From contig WBZZ01004731.1 in assembly GCA_019918135.1 (NCBI GenBank), forward strand, positions 95,696-159,695: a stretch of DNA of 64,000 nt, in the 5' to 3' direction. A program made the position numbers and the translations under genes. Origin of the DNA: Paulinella micropora (lineage: Eukaryota; Cercozoa; Imbricatea; Euglyphida; Paulinellidae). Numbering within the stretch: position 1 is the stretch's first letter; each line of letters opens with the position of its first letter. Positions 38,901 to 49,100 of the stretch are shown piece after piece. The notes beneath the pieces are model-generated. The model was not told where the DNA came from and did not search any database. It was given only the letters and a program-made list of their open reading frames with translations.

Positions 38901-39483
38901 TGTGACCTTGTTCGACGGACAGAAGGTCGCCCTGCCCGCGCTAGCGGCGGTAGCTAACTTTGTACGCGCCTTGCGTTGCGACTTACACAAAGATAGTCGT
39001 GTTCTAAGCTTTACCACGCTAGACATAGACGCCAAGGAAATCACGCAAGCCCTGCGGGGGCTGCGCGCGGGGGTCCGCGTGGTCCATGAAAAATGGAATC
39101 CTACTCCAAGCGTGCTACCAATCTTGGAAGCCGATGATGGGACACTGTCACTGCACTCAGCACTCAGTGCTGTGAAAAAGGTTCTGCCAATCCTGCTGCC
39201 GTGCTCGCTCACGCGAATTCTAAATCCAGCTCATCCGCACGGCCAATTTGGAATAGGGCGATGGACTACTTATTCCAAATATGAGCTAGCGCCTGATAAA
39301 TACCAGAACCTTACGGCTTTCGAAATTGCAGAAGCATGCACTCTGGCACTCCAACCTGGGGGGCGGCGATGGAAGCTGCGCAGGGCAAAGCAGAAACACG
39401 ATACGGCTGGGGGCAATGCAGTGAAGAAAAAGCAAATATGTTTCCCCCAGAGCCTGCCCAAGGGGCACTACCTCCAGCCCTAG
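35974..39483 (+). CDS. Second UL9-like origin-binding helicase, frame-broken
   Basis: Homologous over most of its length to the helicase at 6517-10230. It has a CPNC...CFAC zinc ribbon (about 36590-36690), degenerate motif I VKAPMELGKSES (about 37015), motif II LIVLDESES (about 37360-37383), VIVMDAFL (37480), motif V TSAVTCGVNI and motif VI QMAGRVRH (37985-38008). The core changes frame twice, between about 37255-37262 and about 37400, so no continuous product exists as read. Both breaks could be single-base errors or real inactivation. No in-frame ATG precedes 36408. The ATG at 35974 leads, through a possible GT-AG intron (36142-36209), into the frame with the phase kept. Motif I has Glu-Leu in place of Gly/Ala-Gly, which may weaken ATP use. 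The last 46 bases overlap the next gene's likely start. Confidence 0.72.
36142..36209 (+). other. Possible 68-base intron in the second helicase gene
   Basis: GTAAGTGACG begins right after GAGGAGGAGCT, and TTTGGGCAG ends it. Removing it would join the ATG-initiated frame from 35974 (56 codons) to the helicase frame without a shift. The same GCTGTAAGTGACG occurs at the end of the Sel1 gene (43985-43997). Splicing is inference. Confidence 0.35.
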
Positions 39484-40199
39484 CTGCCTCTATACCCACC
39501 GCAGAGCGGGAGCGCCTGGATGAGGAGGCATGCAGCCTAATTGTCCCGTTTGGCAAATATAGAAGCAGGAGCTTGCGAGAGATGCTGCACGACGCTGCCT
39601 ATGTGCAATGGGTGCGTGCGCAAGGGCTGCTACCAGAATTCGACAGATTTTTCAACGGTGGGCCGGGTGTGCACGGAGCTGGCGTTGAAGCCCCGCCGAG
39701 CGTTTTCAAAGCGTACGAGTCTGAAATACACAGGGCCGCCAAGCAGAATATCTGTGATTGGCTGCGCGAGACCAACACGGAGGGCCGCGTTCGATGGGGC
39801 CCCATTGACACATATAACGGAATGAAAGAAAAACCTCATAAAGGTGTTTTTTGTGAATACCCAATTGCGGCGCTTGGCGTAGGCCTAAAGCAAACGAGGC
39901 CGGAGTGCGTGGCCATGTGTGCCGAGGCAGCAAACGATTTGTCCGAACTTTCAAGAGTCGATCATCCTAGGTGCGCCGTGGTGGACGTAGTTGTGGTAGC
40001 GGAAGAGAAACCGGCCGCTGGAATAGAAATTGTGTACACAAACCCCGTGTCAAGGGAAAAAGCTCAACGGCTGGGCTTGCTCCGTGCTAGCTACAACCCG
40101 GGCTTCTGTCTGTACGAGGTAGATGCACGGTTGGTGCTCAGGCACAAGACGCTGCCGGATAGCTCGTGCCTACGCTTGCTAGACCTCGGATCCAGCTAG
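39438..40199 (+). CDS. CoiA-like restriction-fold nuclease, putative
   Basis: 253 residues from the ATG at 39438, which overlaps the preceding stop by 46 bases; ATGs at 39336 and 39369 are alternatives. The N-terminal FGKYRSRSLREML...YVQWV is the exonuclease-X C-terminal/DUF3820-type motif. The C-terminal half has YESEIHRAAKQNICDWL, then VVDVVVVAE and AGIEIVYTNPVSREKAQRL. That is a D...E-x-V/I arrangement with a following Lys, as in CoiA-type PD-(D/E)XK nucleases. Assignment is by motif order only. Position after the helicase suggests co-expression. Confidence 0.6.
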   Translation: MFPPEPAQGALPPALAASIPTAERERLDEEACSLIVPFGKYRSRSLREMLHDAAYVQWVRAQGLLPEFDRFFNGGPGVHGAGVEAPPSVFKAYESEIHRAAKQNICDWLRETNTEGRVRWGPIDTYNGMKEKPHKGVFCEYPIAALGVGLKQTRPECVAMCAEAANDLSELSRVDHPRCAVVDVVVVAEEKPAAGIEIVYTNPVSREKAQRLGLLRASYNPGFCLYEVDARLVLRHKTLPDSSCLRLLDLGSS

Positions 40200-40448
40200 C
40201 AAGTGTATATAACATTTTCTTTTCTCTCTCATTAAAAGCCTTTTTTTTGTGTCTCATGCACTTAGTTTTTTGTTAGAGCAGTGTCCTTCTCCCCTTCCCA
40301 CCTAGCCCTCAAAAAAAGGGTGGAAAGGGGGAGGGGACAGCCCCGACGCAATCGTTTCAAAAATGCGGGCTAGAGGTAGAAGGGGCAACCCACCTTCCCC
40401 CTCCCTTCCCGCTCATAGGACTTTAAAGAGCACTAAGAGATTTGGGGG

Positions 40449-40555
40449 AGTGGCTCTGGTGGTCTTCGCTGGTGCCCTGACCAGCCACACGGAAATCAAC
40501 GTGCAGTGATTGATGTGTGTGTGACAGTGTATATGGCAGGGGAAGGAGGGAAGCT
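40449..40555 (+). repeat. 107-base dispersed repeat, copy 1
   Basis: GTGGCTCTGGTGGTCTTCGC, CCTGACCAGCCACAC, AATCAACGTGCAGTGATTGA and GTGACAGTGTATATGGCAGG are shared with 44306-44412 almost unchanged. In both places a poly-purine then pyrimidine tract follows. Near identity suggests recent copying. Confidence 0.85.
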
Positions 40556-40934
40556 TTTTTTTTCTGCCCCCCTTCCTCCCCCCCTTTTTCCGGGAAGTTG
40601 CCAGGGGGAGACAAACCACTGTCTTTTTCGACCAAATCCAAGACTGTGCATCAAGCTCCAAAGGCTGGCAGTAAAACCAAAAAAAAGAAGCATCTGCAAG
40701 GGGGGGGGCTGCGCGCAGCTCTTCTTGCTACAAAAAAAGTTGCTGCCCAATCCTACTACATTGAAAGCCCATGCAGGCAGAGGCTAGCAGAGCTGCCTTT
40801 TGGAAAATGCTTATTGCCCGAGGTGCAGAACAACGACGAGAAGCAGACAGACGAGACGGGAGCCACTGCCTTAAGAGGGAAGCCAACAAGCGCAACTGAC
40901 CTTGCAGGATGGGGAGGGTCGCCCCCTCCCCCAT

Positions 40935-41090
40935 GTGAACTCCAAATGAAAGTCTACCTAATTTGGTTCCCCATCCTCCCTTTTCTTTCTCTACCCCCCC
41001 CTCCTTGCCTCCCCTCTCCTTGAGCCCCCCGGGCTCAGGGGGCTCTCAGAGGGGAGGGAGAGAAAAAAGGGGAGGGGGCGGCGCCCCCCC
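40935..41090 (+). repeat. Palindrome-containing dispersed element, copy 1
   Basis: Order of parts: GTGAACTCCAAATGAAAGTC, TACCTAATT, a C/T tract, the palindrome TGAGCCCCCCGGGCTCAGGG at 41021-41040 with flanks, a G/A tract and a G-run/C-run hairpin (GGGGGCGGCGCCCCCC). The copy at 42405-42540 has the same order. Confidence 0.75.
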
Positions 41091-41390
41091 CCTTTCTTTG
41101 GTCCCAGTCTGCCCGTGGGTTTTGGCTTTTCTGCATCCCGTGCCCATTGCTGGACTTCCCAAGCCCAACCAAAGTGAGCAGGCTCTGCCTGTTGGCTCAG
41201 ACTGCGTCGAGGAGGAAATTCGCTCGTCCAGCAATCCCCGTGTCCATCGGTGTAGCGGTTCAACAGGCACACCGGTGGCCCAGAAGACTGTCTTGACGAC
41301 GCGGCCCGCCTTCCTTTGCCAGCGGAGCACAGTGTCTCAAAAACAGCGGCTCTGCAATTGGTTGCGGCCCATTAAACTTGGACAGTAATT

Positions 41391-41705
41391 GACGATCTCC
41401 AAGATTTCAATCGGGCTGCCAAGACTCCACAGGACTGGACATACTGGAACTCTGCGTGTCTGTTCTGCTGGAAAAAAGACTCAACCGTTGCTTCAGGCCA
41501 ATGCTGGGCGGAAGAGGGCGAGAAATGGTTCAAGCTTTGCGCAAAGCACGGCAGAAAAGTTGGCTCACACCAGGTGGAAAATCCCTGCCGAGATTGTCCT
41601 CGTGATTCGAAAAAAACTTCTCTTTTTCCGGATGCCAAAGTACAGAGGAGTCCGTGTGTTGCATGCCCTCTCGAGTCAAAGAAACATGCTACTTTCACCG
41701 ACTAA
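41391..41705 (+). pseudogene. Cysteine-rich frame without a start codon
   Basis: 104 codons with two cysteine clusters, CLFCWKKDSTVASGQCW...LCAKHG and NPCRDCPRD...SPCVACPLES, typical of zinc-binding modules and unlikely by chance. The frame has no ATG, and a stop lies just upstream. At its 3' end a different frame (from 41632 or 41686) continues with coding-like sequence. A broken small gene, or an exon, is the best reading. Confidence 0.4.
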
Positions 41706-41979
41706 CAGGGACGCAAGGACCGTCTGTGTGCTGCGCACGCGTTCGGGCGTGAACGGCCGCCGCAACCGAAACTTGTACCGCGAGACCATGGCTCGTATGT
41801 ACTACCCGCGCAAGCAAATGCCGGCAGGCTGCCGCGTATTTTACGCGTGGGAGCACGAGTACGACAAAATTAAGAATAAGCCGCTCGCCACAGCGGCGTC
41901 ATTTTGGCACGAGCTTCCGCTAGACCAGGAAATTGAAGACGGCGGCGACTCAGACTGCGACGACGAGGGCGGCGAGTGA
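41686..41979 (+). CDS. Small basic protein with acidic tail
   Basis: 97 residues from the ATG at 41686 (115 if the ATG at 41632 is used). It has an Arg/Asn-rich stretch (SGVNGRRNRNLYRETMARMY), then AGCRVFYAWEHEYDKIKN and an acidic end (EIEDGGDSDCDDEGGE). No family recognised. It may be the C-terminal half of the Cys-rich frame just upstream, separated by an indel. Confidence 0.45.
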   Translation: MLLSPTNRDARTVCVLRTRSGVNGRRNRNLYRETMARMYYPRKQMPAGCRVFYAWEHEYDKIKNKPLATAASFWHELPLDQEIEDGGDSDCDDEGGE

Positions 41980-42717
41980 GCGATACATTTTTTTTCTGTT
42001 GCTAGGCATGCACCCGTTTTCTCTTCCGTGCCTCTCCTCCCAGCTGATGATGTAAGCGGGCTAAAGACTAAGAAGTTGGCTTTGAAATTATTAAAAATTT
42101 TACTAGCCCGATTGTGCCCTATAATCAAGTATGATGCGCACAGGGGGCAGAAACCTGCTTCTGGGCACCCGCAGTTCTACCAGCTGACCTTGGCTGGCAG
42201 GCGGCCGGCACCTGCTAGCGTGTGCAGCCAGGCCCCTTTAGCACGACGACCAGCACTGAAAGAGGGCTTTCTGGGGCTTGTTAGCCAGCTGGGAAGCACA
42301 GGCGGACTCTGGGGCTGCCGCGCAAACCGTTTCCCTAGGGCCTGAGCAAGAGCGCCGCCAAACAACCTAGATTAGAGAAACTAACCGTCTGCGGGGGCTC
42401 CCGTGTGAGCTCCAAATGAAAGTCTACCTAATTCTGTTTCCCGTTCTCCCTTTTCTTTTTTCTCCCCCCTCTCCTTGAGCCCCCCGGGCTCAGGGGGCTC
42501 AGAGGAAAAGGAGAGAAAGGGGGGGGGGCACCCCCCGCTGTAATACTATGCCGTCGTAGGGTGGTGGTAAGGGGGGGGGCGCCCCACCCCCTCCCTTTGG
42601 CGTTAGTTTGCCAGTGGTTTTTGGCTTTCTGCATCCCATGCTTATTGTTGGACTTCCCAAGCCCAACTCAGAGCGAACGGGGCAGCAACGCAGTGTGTGT
42701 ATGTATGTGTGTCGCGG
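41980..42717. other. Repeat-rich intergenic region
   Basis: It holds a fragment AGCTGGGAAGCACAGGCGGA at about 42289 that recurs at about 43269, the second palindrome-containing element (42405-42540), and ATTATTAAAAATTTTA near 42090. No supported gene. Confidence 0.5.
42405..42540 (+). repeat. Palindrome-containing dispersed element, copy 2
   Basis: Second copy of 40935-41090: GTGAGCTCCAAATGAAAGTC, a pyrimidine tract, TTGAGCCCCCCGGGCTCAGG at 42475-42494, and a G-run/C-run hairpin at about 42520-42537. Confidence 0.75.
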
Positions 42718-43077
42718 ATGACTACCCCTGGCGTCCTGCCATTGGCGGAAGCAGTGCGTCGAGCTAAGAGTGACCCAGATGACATGAGCGATGTGTGTGT
42801 ATTCGAGCCTACTCCCCTGCCCGACCTGCCTGTTGCCTCAGACGGCGTCGTTCTTTGGAGGGAGGAGGAGGACGTCGCTCGTCGTCGAGCAGTCGCTGTG
42901 TCCAGCCCGCTGGCGCGGGCTGCAGGGGGGGCTCTCGGGGGGCTTAGCCCCCCGCGGCGCTTGGCATCCACGCCTCCAACACCTTCTACGAGTGGCTGGA
43001 CGTCTGCGCACAGAAAGCACGTGTATATACATGAGCTCAGCGCACGTGTTGGGGGCGCGCTCTCTTCCCCTCCTTGA
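42718..43077 (+). CDS. Doubtful small protein
   Basis: 119 codons from an ATG at 42718 (MTTPGVLPLAEAVRRAKSDP). The first 65 residues look coding (DDMSDVCVFEPTPLPDLPVA); the rest reads through repeat DNA. A decayed copy of its middle lies at 41190-41245. It may be a truncated duplicate. No family recognised. Confidence 0.28.
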   Translation: MTTPGVLPLAEAVRRAKSDPDDMSDVCVFEPTPLPDLPVASDGVVLWREEEDVARRRAVAVSSPLARAAGGALGGLSPPRRLASTPPTPSTSGWTSAHRKHVYIHELSARVGGALSSPP

Positions 43078-43103
43078 GAACCCCCACGGGCTCAGGGGGC
43101 TCG
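43072..43103. repeat. GAGCCCCC/GGGGGCTC palindromic element, diverged
   Basis: CTTGAGAACCCCCACGGGCT then CAGGGGGCTCG, followed by G runs and a GGGGGCGCCCCC hairpin at about 43154. Confidence 0.6.
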
Positions 43104-43316
43104 AAGAAGGGGGAGGACAGAGAAAAGGGGGGGGGGGGTGGGGGAGAAAGGAAGGGGGCGCCCCCCCCCGTCTAGATCTTTTTTTTTGCAAGTTTTTTAA
43201 AATTGTTCTATATTTCTGTTTTTCGTGTATATTTCACGAGATAGCGCCTGAGGCAGGCATGACGACCAGCTGGGAAGCACGGGCGGACTCGGACTCGGGG
43301 CTGCTTCCGGGCCTGC

Positions 43317-43991
43317 ATGACGAGGCAAAGGCCCTTTGAATGTTACCGCCGGGCGGCCGAGCAAGGGCACGCGGTTGCACATTGTAATCTGGGTTTTTGT
43401 TACGAACACGGAGAAGGGGTAAGCAATAGCCTGGTCCAGGCGGTCGAGTGGTACCGCCGGGCGGCCGAGCAAGGGTACGCGGTTGCACAGTTTAATCTGG
43501 CTCTTTGTTACGAACACGGACGAGGATTGAACCACAGCCTGGTCCACGCGGTCGAGTGGTACCGCCGGGCGGCCGAGCAAGGGCTAGCGGAGGCGCAGTG
43601 TAATCTGGGTTTTTGTTACGGACACGGAGAAGGAGTGAGCCAGAGCCAGGCCCAGGCAGCCAAGTGGTACCGCCGCGCGGCCGAACAAGGGCAAGCGGAT
43701 GCGCAGTTTAATCTGGGTGTTTGTTATGACAACGGAGAAGGATTGAAGCAAGACTACGCCCAGGCGGCCGAATGGTACCGCCGAGCGGCTGAGCAAGGCC
43801 ACGCCAAAGCCCAGCTGGAACTTGGTTTATGTTACGAGCTGGGCACGGGCGTGCCCCAGGACGAGAGTGCTGCCGTCCGCTGGTACACACTCGCGGCCGA
43901 ACAAGGCGAAACAGTGACTCAGCGGCGGGTCGGCCTCTGCTACGAGCTGGGCACCGGCGTGGCCCAGGATGAGAGTGCAGTTGCGCTGTAA
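43317..43991 (+). CDS. Sel1-like repeat protein
   Basis: 224 residues, ATG at 43317. Six 36-residue Sel1-type (TPR-like) repeats with the consensus AAEQGHA-A---LG-CYE-G-GV-----A-EWYRR, plus the beginning of a seventh. Such solenoids bind proteins and act as adaptors, often in host interaction. There is no signal peptide. It stops abruptly in a repeat (AQDESAVAL), at a GCTGTAAGTGACG that is identical to the possible splice donor at 36139, so the message may be spliced or the gene cut short. The first three repeats are the most alike in DNA, showing recent internal duplication. Confidence 0.85.
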   Translation: MTRQRPFECYRRAAEQGHAVAHCNLGFCYEHGEGVSNSLVQAVEWYRRAAEQGYAVAQFNLALCYEHGRGLNHSLVHAVEWYRRAAEQGLAEAQCNLGFCYGHGEGVSQSQAQAAKWYRRAAEQGQADAQFNLGVCYDNGEGLKQDYAQAAEWYRRAAEQGHAKAQLELGLCYELGTGVPQDESAAVRWYTLAAEQGETVTQRRVGLCYELGTGVAQDESAVAL

Positions 43992-44264
43992 GTGACGACG
44001 TTTGTCATTATTAAAAATCATTTTGCGAAACACAAGTCTGAGCCTCCATATAGATCTACCACAAAACTCTGGTCCCAGGGGGCTCAAAGGCCCCGCGCTA
44101 GCGGGGGCGTGGGCAGGCTGGCGGACCTCGAGTTCAAAAAAAAAGGACGACGACGAGTGCGCTAGTATCTCAATTAGCAGACAGCGATCGCTCAGCATGG
44201 GGCTGGACGAGGCTCAGGCTGGTGGTAGCGCTGGGGCTGAGCAGGCATGCGGCACAGTCTGCAG

Positions 44265-44296
<32 letters not shown>

Positions 44297-44567
44297 GGCT
44301 AGGGGGTGGCTCTGGTGGTCTTCGCTGGGGCCCTGACCAGCCACACGAAAATCAACGTGCAGTGATTGATGTGTGTGTGACAGTGTATATGGCAGGGGAA
44401 AGGAGGGGAGCTTTTGTTTCTGTTCTCCTCCCCCCCCCTTCCCTCCCTCTTCCCTTTCTCTTCCCGTCTCCACACCTCACTCCCCGCGCACGAGAGCAAG
44501 CGCAAGAAAAAAGAAAGGTCAAATTTGTAGTATTTAAAAAGGAAAGAAAAGGTTGGTGCAAGAGCCG
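43992..44567. other. Intergenic region with a 30-base poly-G run
   Basis: It contains a fragment of the palindrome family near 44075, a G run at 44264-44293, and the 107-base repeat copy 2 (44306-44412). TATTTAAAAAG at about 44530 lies about 27 bases before the next ATG and may be its TATA box. No gene. Confidence 0.5.
44306..44412 (+). repeat. 107-base dispersed repeat, copy 2
   Basis: Nearly identical to 40449-40555, in the same orientation. Confidence 0.85.
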
Positions 44568-45947
44568 ATGATGATGCCCCTTCCTGTACCAGGCCCCGCC
44601 GCGGCAGTCTGTACTCGCCACCACCGGTTTAGCGACCTAGAAACGTGCTTGCAGCACTTAATAGACATGACGAAGAGAGACGATCAGGCCCAGAGCGAGG
44701 TGCTGTCCGAGCTAGACAAGTTGCTGGAAAAAGACATATCTCCTGTACTCAGCCCGCAAACAGACTGTGTAGAAAGTGAGCAAGATCAGGCCCAGCTGTC
44801 TAAAAAAGAACCAGACCTGTACCAAAAAAAAAGCCGAAATCTAAAATTCCCAATAAAAGCCTGCGAGGAGCAAGACTTTAGCGAGTTTCAAGCTCGCTAT
44901 AGCCAAGAGTGGCTTAAAGGACAAGATGTCTTCGTCGCTTACCCTGTGGGCGTTGCAGAGACGAGCGGCCAGTGGCATGTCTTCAAACGCTCCAAAGACA
45001 ACGAATTCCTGTTGGACGCAGCAGTACAGGCACATTTGCACACAATTACAAACGGGCTGGTGCCAAAGGTAGATCGCGTATGGGCTGTCGAGACGCAAGG
45101 CAAACCAACCGACTACTGGTTTTGCATGCCCTACGTCGGCAAGCGGCCAAGCGAACACGCCGAATTCCAGGGGCAGCCTAAACAGGATGACCGAATCTGG
45201 AAAAATTGGCACAGGGACGTGGAGTCTTTCTTGAGTACGTTAGCCAAGGACCGCATTCTGTACTGGGACTCGGCGGAGTGGAATCTGCTTTTAGACCATA
45301 AAAAGCAGTTCCGACCCATCGACTTTGACCACGAGCGGCTGGCGGCGCTAAAGATTGGGCGGCGTCACAGAAGCCGTTCAGGCTGTTCCTACCTAGATCT
45401 TACCCGAAACAGCCTGAAACAGACACCCGTGCAAGTCACTGACTTGATAGACTTTAGCAACCGCGTGTGCTTCTGGGCCGTGTACACTTGTTCCTGGATT
45501 CAGATGCAAAGGTATCAACTGTCTCTCCAACACAAGCCCCTGCCTGAACTCCCCCATGTTTGGCTGAAAGAGCAGCTCCTAGGCTCTAAACCGCCTCCTC
45601 ATAGCTGGTGGCTGACGTGTGCGCTGTGGTGGGCGGACCTAGAGAGGACCAAGCAGGGTCCATTGTTCTCGCTTTATGTGTACCTAGAAAAAGCCCAGGT
45701 TTCGTGGCCGCGCAGCACACGCGTGTTAGACCCAGATTCCAAAAACAGAATCAAATTAGACGAGTCATGGTTATGGGGCGAGAGCCTCATACAGCGGGCC
45801 AAGGATGGCTCTTTCTATTTAATAGAAATAAAGCAGAAATTGTATTTTCATGTCTTCAATGATAGGCGGCTGCGCTATGTAAGTTTCGAGTTGCTGCAGT
45901 TGGCACTCGCTACGGACTTTACCTCGCGTCCGCGAAGGGTCCCCTGA
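44568..45947 (+). CDS. Protein-kinase-like protein
   Basis: 459 residues from the ATG at 44568. After a polar N-terminal 90 residues a kinase-like core can be read. WHVFKRS (candidate ATP-binding Lys about 140) is followed by an acidic helix. YWFCMPYVG is hinge-like (about 183-191). ILYWDSAEWNLLLD has the catalytic-loop pattern D-x4-N (Asp about 234, Asn about 239), and RPIDFDHERL stands where DFG is usual (DFD). A Gly-rich loop is not evident. It is thus an atypical or diverged kinase, possibly still active because Lys, Asp, Asn and Asp are kept. Substrate unknown. The C-terminal 190 residues are helical and unassigned. Confidence 0.65.
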   Translation: MMMPLPVPGPAAAVCTRHHRFSDLETCLQHLIDMTKRDDQAQSEVLSELDKLLEKDISPVLSPQTDCVESEQDQAQLSKKEPDLYQKKSRNLKFPIKACEEQDFSEFQARYSQEWLKGQDVFVAYPVGVAETSGQWHVFKRSKDNEFLLDAAVQAHLHTITNGLVPKVDRVWAVETQGKPTDYWFCMPYVGKRPSEHAEFQGQPKQDDRIWKNWHRDVESFLSTLAKDRILYWDSAEWNLLLDHKKQFRPIDFDHERLAALKIGRRHRSRSGCSYLDLTRNSLKQTPVQVTDLIDFSNRVCFWAVYTCSWIQMQRYQLSLQHKPLPELPHVWLKEQLLGSKPPPHSWWLTCALWWADLERTKQGPLFSLYVYLEKAQVSWPRSTRVLDPDSKNRIKLDESWLWGESLIQRAKDGSFYLIEIKQKLYFHVFNDRRLRYVSFELLQLALATDFTSRPRRVP

Positions 45948-46117
45948 GGGGGGGGGGGGGAGGAGGAGGGAGGGGGGGGGGGAGGGGAGGGGGGGGGTCT
46001 TTTTGTTTCCTTTTCTTTGTGAAAGCGGGCCTCTGCCGGCAAATGTTAATTAAAAGACACAGACAACCTAAGAGAAAGCCTGCGCGAGACAAGGGAGAGA
46101 AACAAAAAAGCCCACGG

Positions 46118-49100
46118 ATGTCGAGCGGTCGCGCCGGGCCAGATGATCTTTTAGCAGGTTGCAAATTAACGGCTGAAGAGTCTAGCAAGGGGCTACAGGA
46201 TCTGTCTACAGAAACAGAGAACAAATTGGGAGAGCCCTGCCCAGCCGTGAATCAAACGAGTGGAGACCAGCAGGACTTAGCCAAACTGGTAAGTCAGGTT
46301 TGGGCTCGGCTTAAGGCCGGGCTGTTGTCTACGACGACGAAGAAGGAGCAGCACAAGCCCGGTCCGGAGCTTTTGGTGAGGCAGCAGGCTCAGATCCTGT
46401 GCGTCCTTTGGTACATGAAAAAAGTCCAGCCCGGCGCGACCGCCGCCGCACCAATGCAGAGCAACCCTGCGTTGTTTTGGCAGCTTTACAATCACGCAGA
46501 ATCGGAGCTGAGGCTTTGGCTGAATCTGGCCACCGAGCACGCCGTCAAGATTGATTTTCCTATCCTTCCTTTCCCTCAGAAATCTGGGAAAGGACAGAGC
46601 AGCCTGGAGTTCATTAGAGAAAACGTTCAGTTTCAGAAGTTCCTGCACCTGAAACGCGTGATAGCTAGAATCAAACCCGGGAGGTTTACTGAGCAAGCAA
46701 AGTTCGAGCTAGAAGAGCTACAAACGGATGCCGCGCGTCTTTCGGGGGACAGTCCGTTCCTGTTACCGGCGATAGATGGACTCGACCACGTCTTTGCGGA
46801 CGCGAGTTGGTGGGCCACGTGCTGTCGCTTTAATGTTGAAGTGAACCAGAGCCTGGACGGGACGATGCTGGTATTTCCTTTCGCCCGCGCGGCCATCGCG
46901 CGGCTGGTGCGTGCTCACTCGGAAAACAAGCAGTTGCAGCTGAGCTGGCTCAATAGCGCTATCCAAGCGTTGGCGAATCTCAAGCCCCTCACGGGGTTGG
47001 AGGTATCGCTCACGAAAAAGCCGCGGCGGGGCGTGAGGAGAGAGTGGCCCCCGGCCGAGCGCATGTGGCTGTCTTCGCAGGTTGTGCAGGACGCTCTATG
47101 GCGAGAGTCGTCTCAAAGCTGCGCTCTTTACGGCGAGGGATTTGCGCAAGAGCCGCTGAACCCCCAGCGCGGCTTGGACGTGCTCTGTCAGTGGGCGACT
47201 TCGACGTTGCCCAGCGGTACGCCACCCACAAATGAGCTGGATCGAGTGTTAGGGCCAAGAGCCTCGGCCGGCCAACAGCAACTCAAGGACATCATAGAGC
47301 AGCTTGCCAGCGCTAGTGATAGCCCCCATGCCTGGAGCTCTAGGCAAAAGCAGCTGCCGCGGACCCTGGCGGCGCCGTTAGTAGCATTGTGGGCGGGTGT
47401 TTTTGCGTGTTTCTGGGTGGTCGGGCGGCTGCAGCGACAGCAGCGCATGGACGCGCCGAGCCCGCTATCATCACTCCCTCCCCGCGTACGAGTACCGTCG
47501 CCTCCTCCCCCCTTCGTGCTCTTATCTCCGTTGGGCTCTCCGCCCAGGTCGCCCCCGCTGTCTCTGCTTGATCGGGAGGAGGTAGACTCTCTTTTAGGTA
47601 AGGATGACAACCTCGACGGAGATGCGCTACTTGGTAGTTTCCCGCCGAGGTCTCCTTGTTTTGGTGACCCCGTGACTGGCGAACAAGATGTCTTCAGTCC
47701 CTTTTTAGACTTTCCTCCTCTAGAAGCAGAGCCGCCCGCGGATTTTAAATCCGCGGGTGCTCCCGCCTCGAAAAAAGCCAAAACCAGCATCCATGCCAAG
47801 CCGTACAAATGTTCCAGCTGCACAAGCAAGTTTTCGCATGCTTCAAGCCTGAAGTCTCACGTGACGGCACTGCACAGCGGCGATTGCCTTTACGTATGTA
47901 AACAGCCTGGCTGCGGAAAGTCCTTCAGTACTGCGTGGGCACTGGAGCGGCACTTAAAAGTCATGCCCCACACCCCGCGGCCCACTGTCGGCGGCCCGCC
48001 TCCGCCTTCGCAGCCCGCCACCGTCTGTCCACATTGCCACGCTCAGCTTAAGCACCGGTCCAGCCTGCGAGCGCACCTTAGGATCCACGAAAAAGTCAAG
48101 CCGTTCCACTGTGAGATTTGCGATCGCCGATTTACACAAAAGGCGACCCTGCTGGATCACATGAACACAAAGCACACCCTAAGTGCTTCGTCAGGTACTA
48201 TTCACGGTTCGGAACCCTCTGGGGCGTTTCAAGATAATCCCATAATTGACGGCTGGCGTTGCGAATATAACAAGTATTTATCCGGATCCGGAATATACAA
48301 TGGAAACGTCAACACCGCAGGTGTCCCGGGAGAATACATTCAAGTGCAGATTAGTGTTCCACGTGTCATCACGCAGCTCATCATGCGAGTACCCTCGTTA
48401 TACACTTCCCCTCGAAACTTTACTCTACTAGCTAGTAGCAACGGCGGCACGAGCTGGACCACACTGCTCCACAGACCGGCTGTAAGCTGGTCGGCGTCTG
48501 GCGCAAGGCAGCGATTTTTCATTGATCAGCCCGGGCCCTACAACGTCTATCGGCTCGTTGTGTCCAAGGGTAGTAACAACCCTTATATAGGGGTCAAACG
48601 CCTTTGGCTGCGGGAATGGTGCTGCCCCAGCTGCGCTAATGTTCCTATCAGCAGCTACAATTGCACCTGCGATGCTAGAGCGTGGCTCGGGGGAGGCCTA
48701 GGACAGGGCTGCTACCAGCAAAACGAATGTACCATGTGGCCGGCTGACAGCGACTGCAATAGAATCAATAGAGCTTTTTACTCGCATTGGTCGACCTCTC
48801 TTACCTACAGATCCTGGACGCTTTCGCAGAGTGGTAGCTCGGCCTTTCTCTGGGCGCTAGTGGGCGCGTACACGGGCGCGTCTAGATGGGCCTCGGACAA
48901 TTTATATGACGTGGCAACGGGCGCCTACCTGGGCACAAAGAGCAGCGCGGGCATTGCGGGGGAGTGGGTGCAGCTCTCCCACTCGTCTGAGAGAGTGATA
49001 ACTAGCTACTCCTTTGGCTGTCGTCAGACAACCAACGCCCACGGGGTGTGTGCCGGCACTCCCGTCAGCTTTGCGCTGCTGGGCGGTTACGATTTAGTCA

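Larger units (their letters stand above)
40200..41390. other. Repeat-rich intergenic region
   Basis: It contains a 107-base repeat (40449-40555, second copy at 44306-44412), a repeated block of about 150 bases with a palindrome (40935-41090, second copy 42405-42540), and a decayed copy of the 3' neighbour of that block (41113-41245 against 42613-42904). ATTAAA near 40230 may polyadenylate the upstream gene. No intact gene. Confidence 0.5.

Noticed and set aside
40505-40560. Repeated DNA near 40500 and 44360 as a small RNA gene
   Set aside because: No fold, promoter or terminator could be made out. It is kept only as a dispersed repeat.
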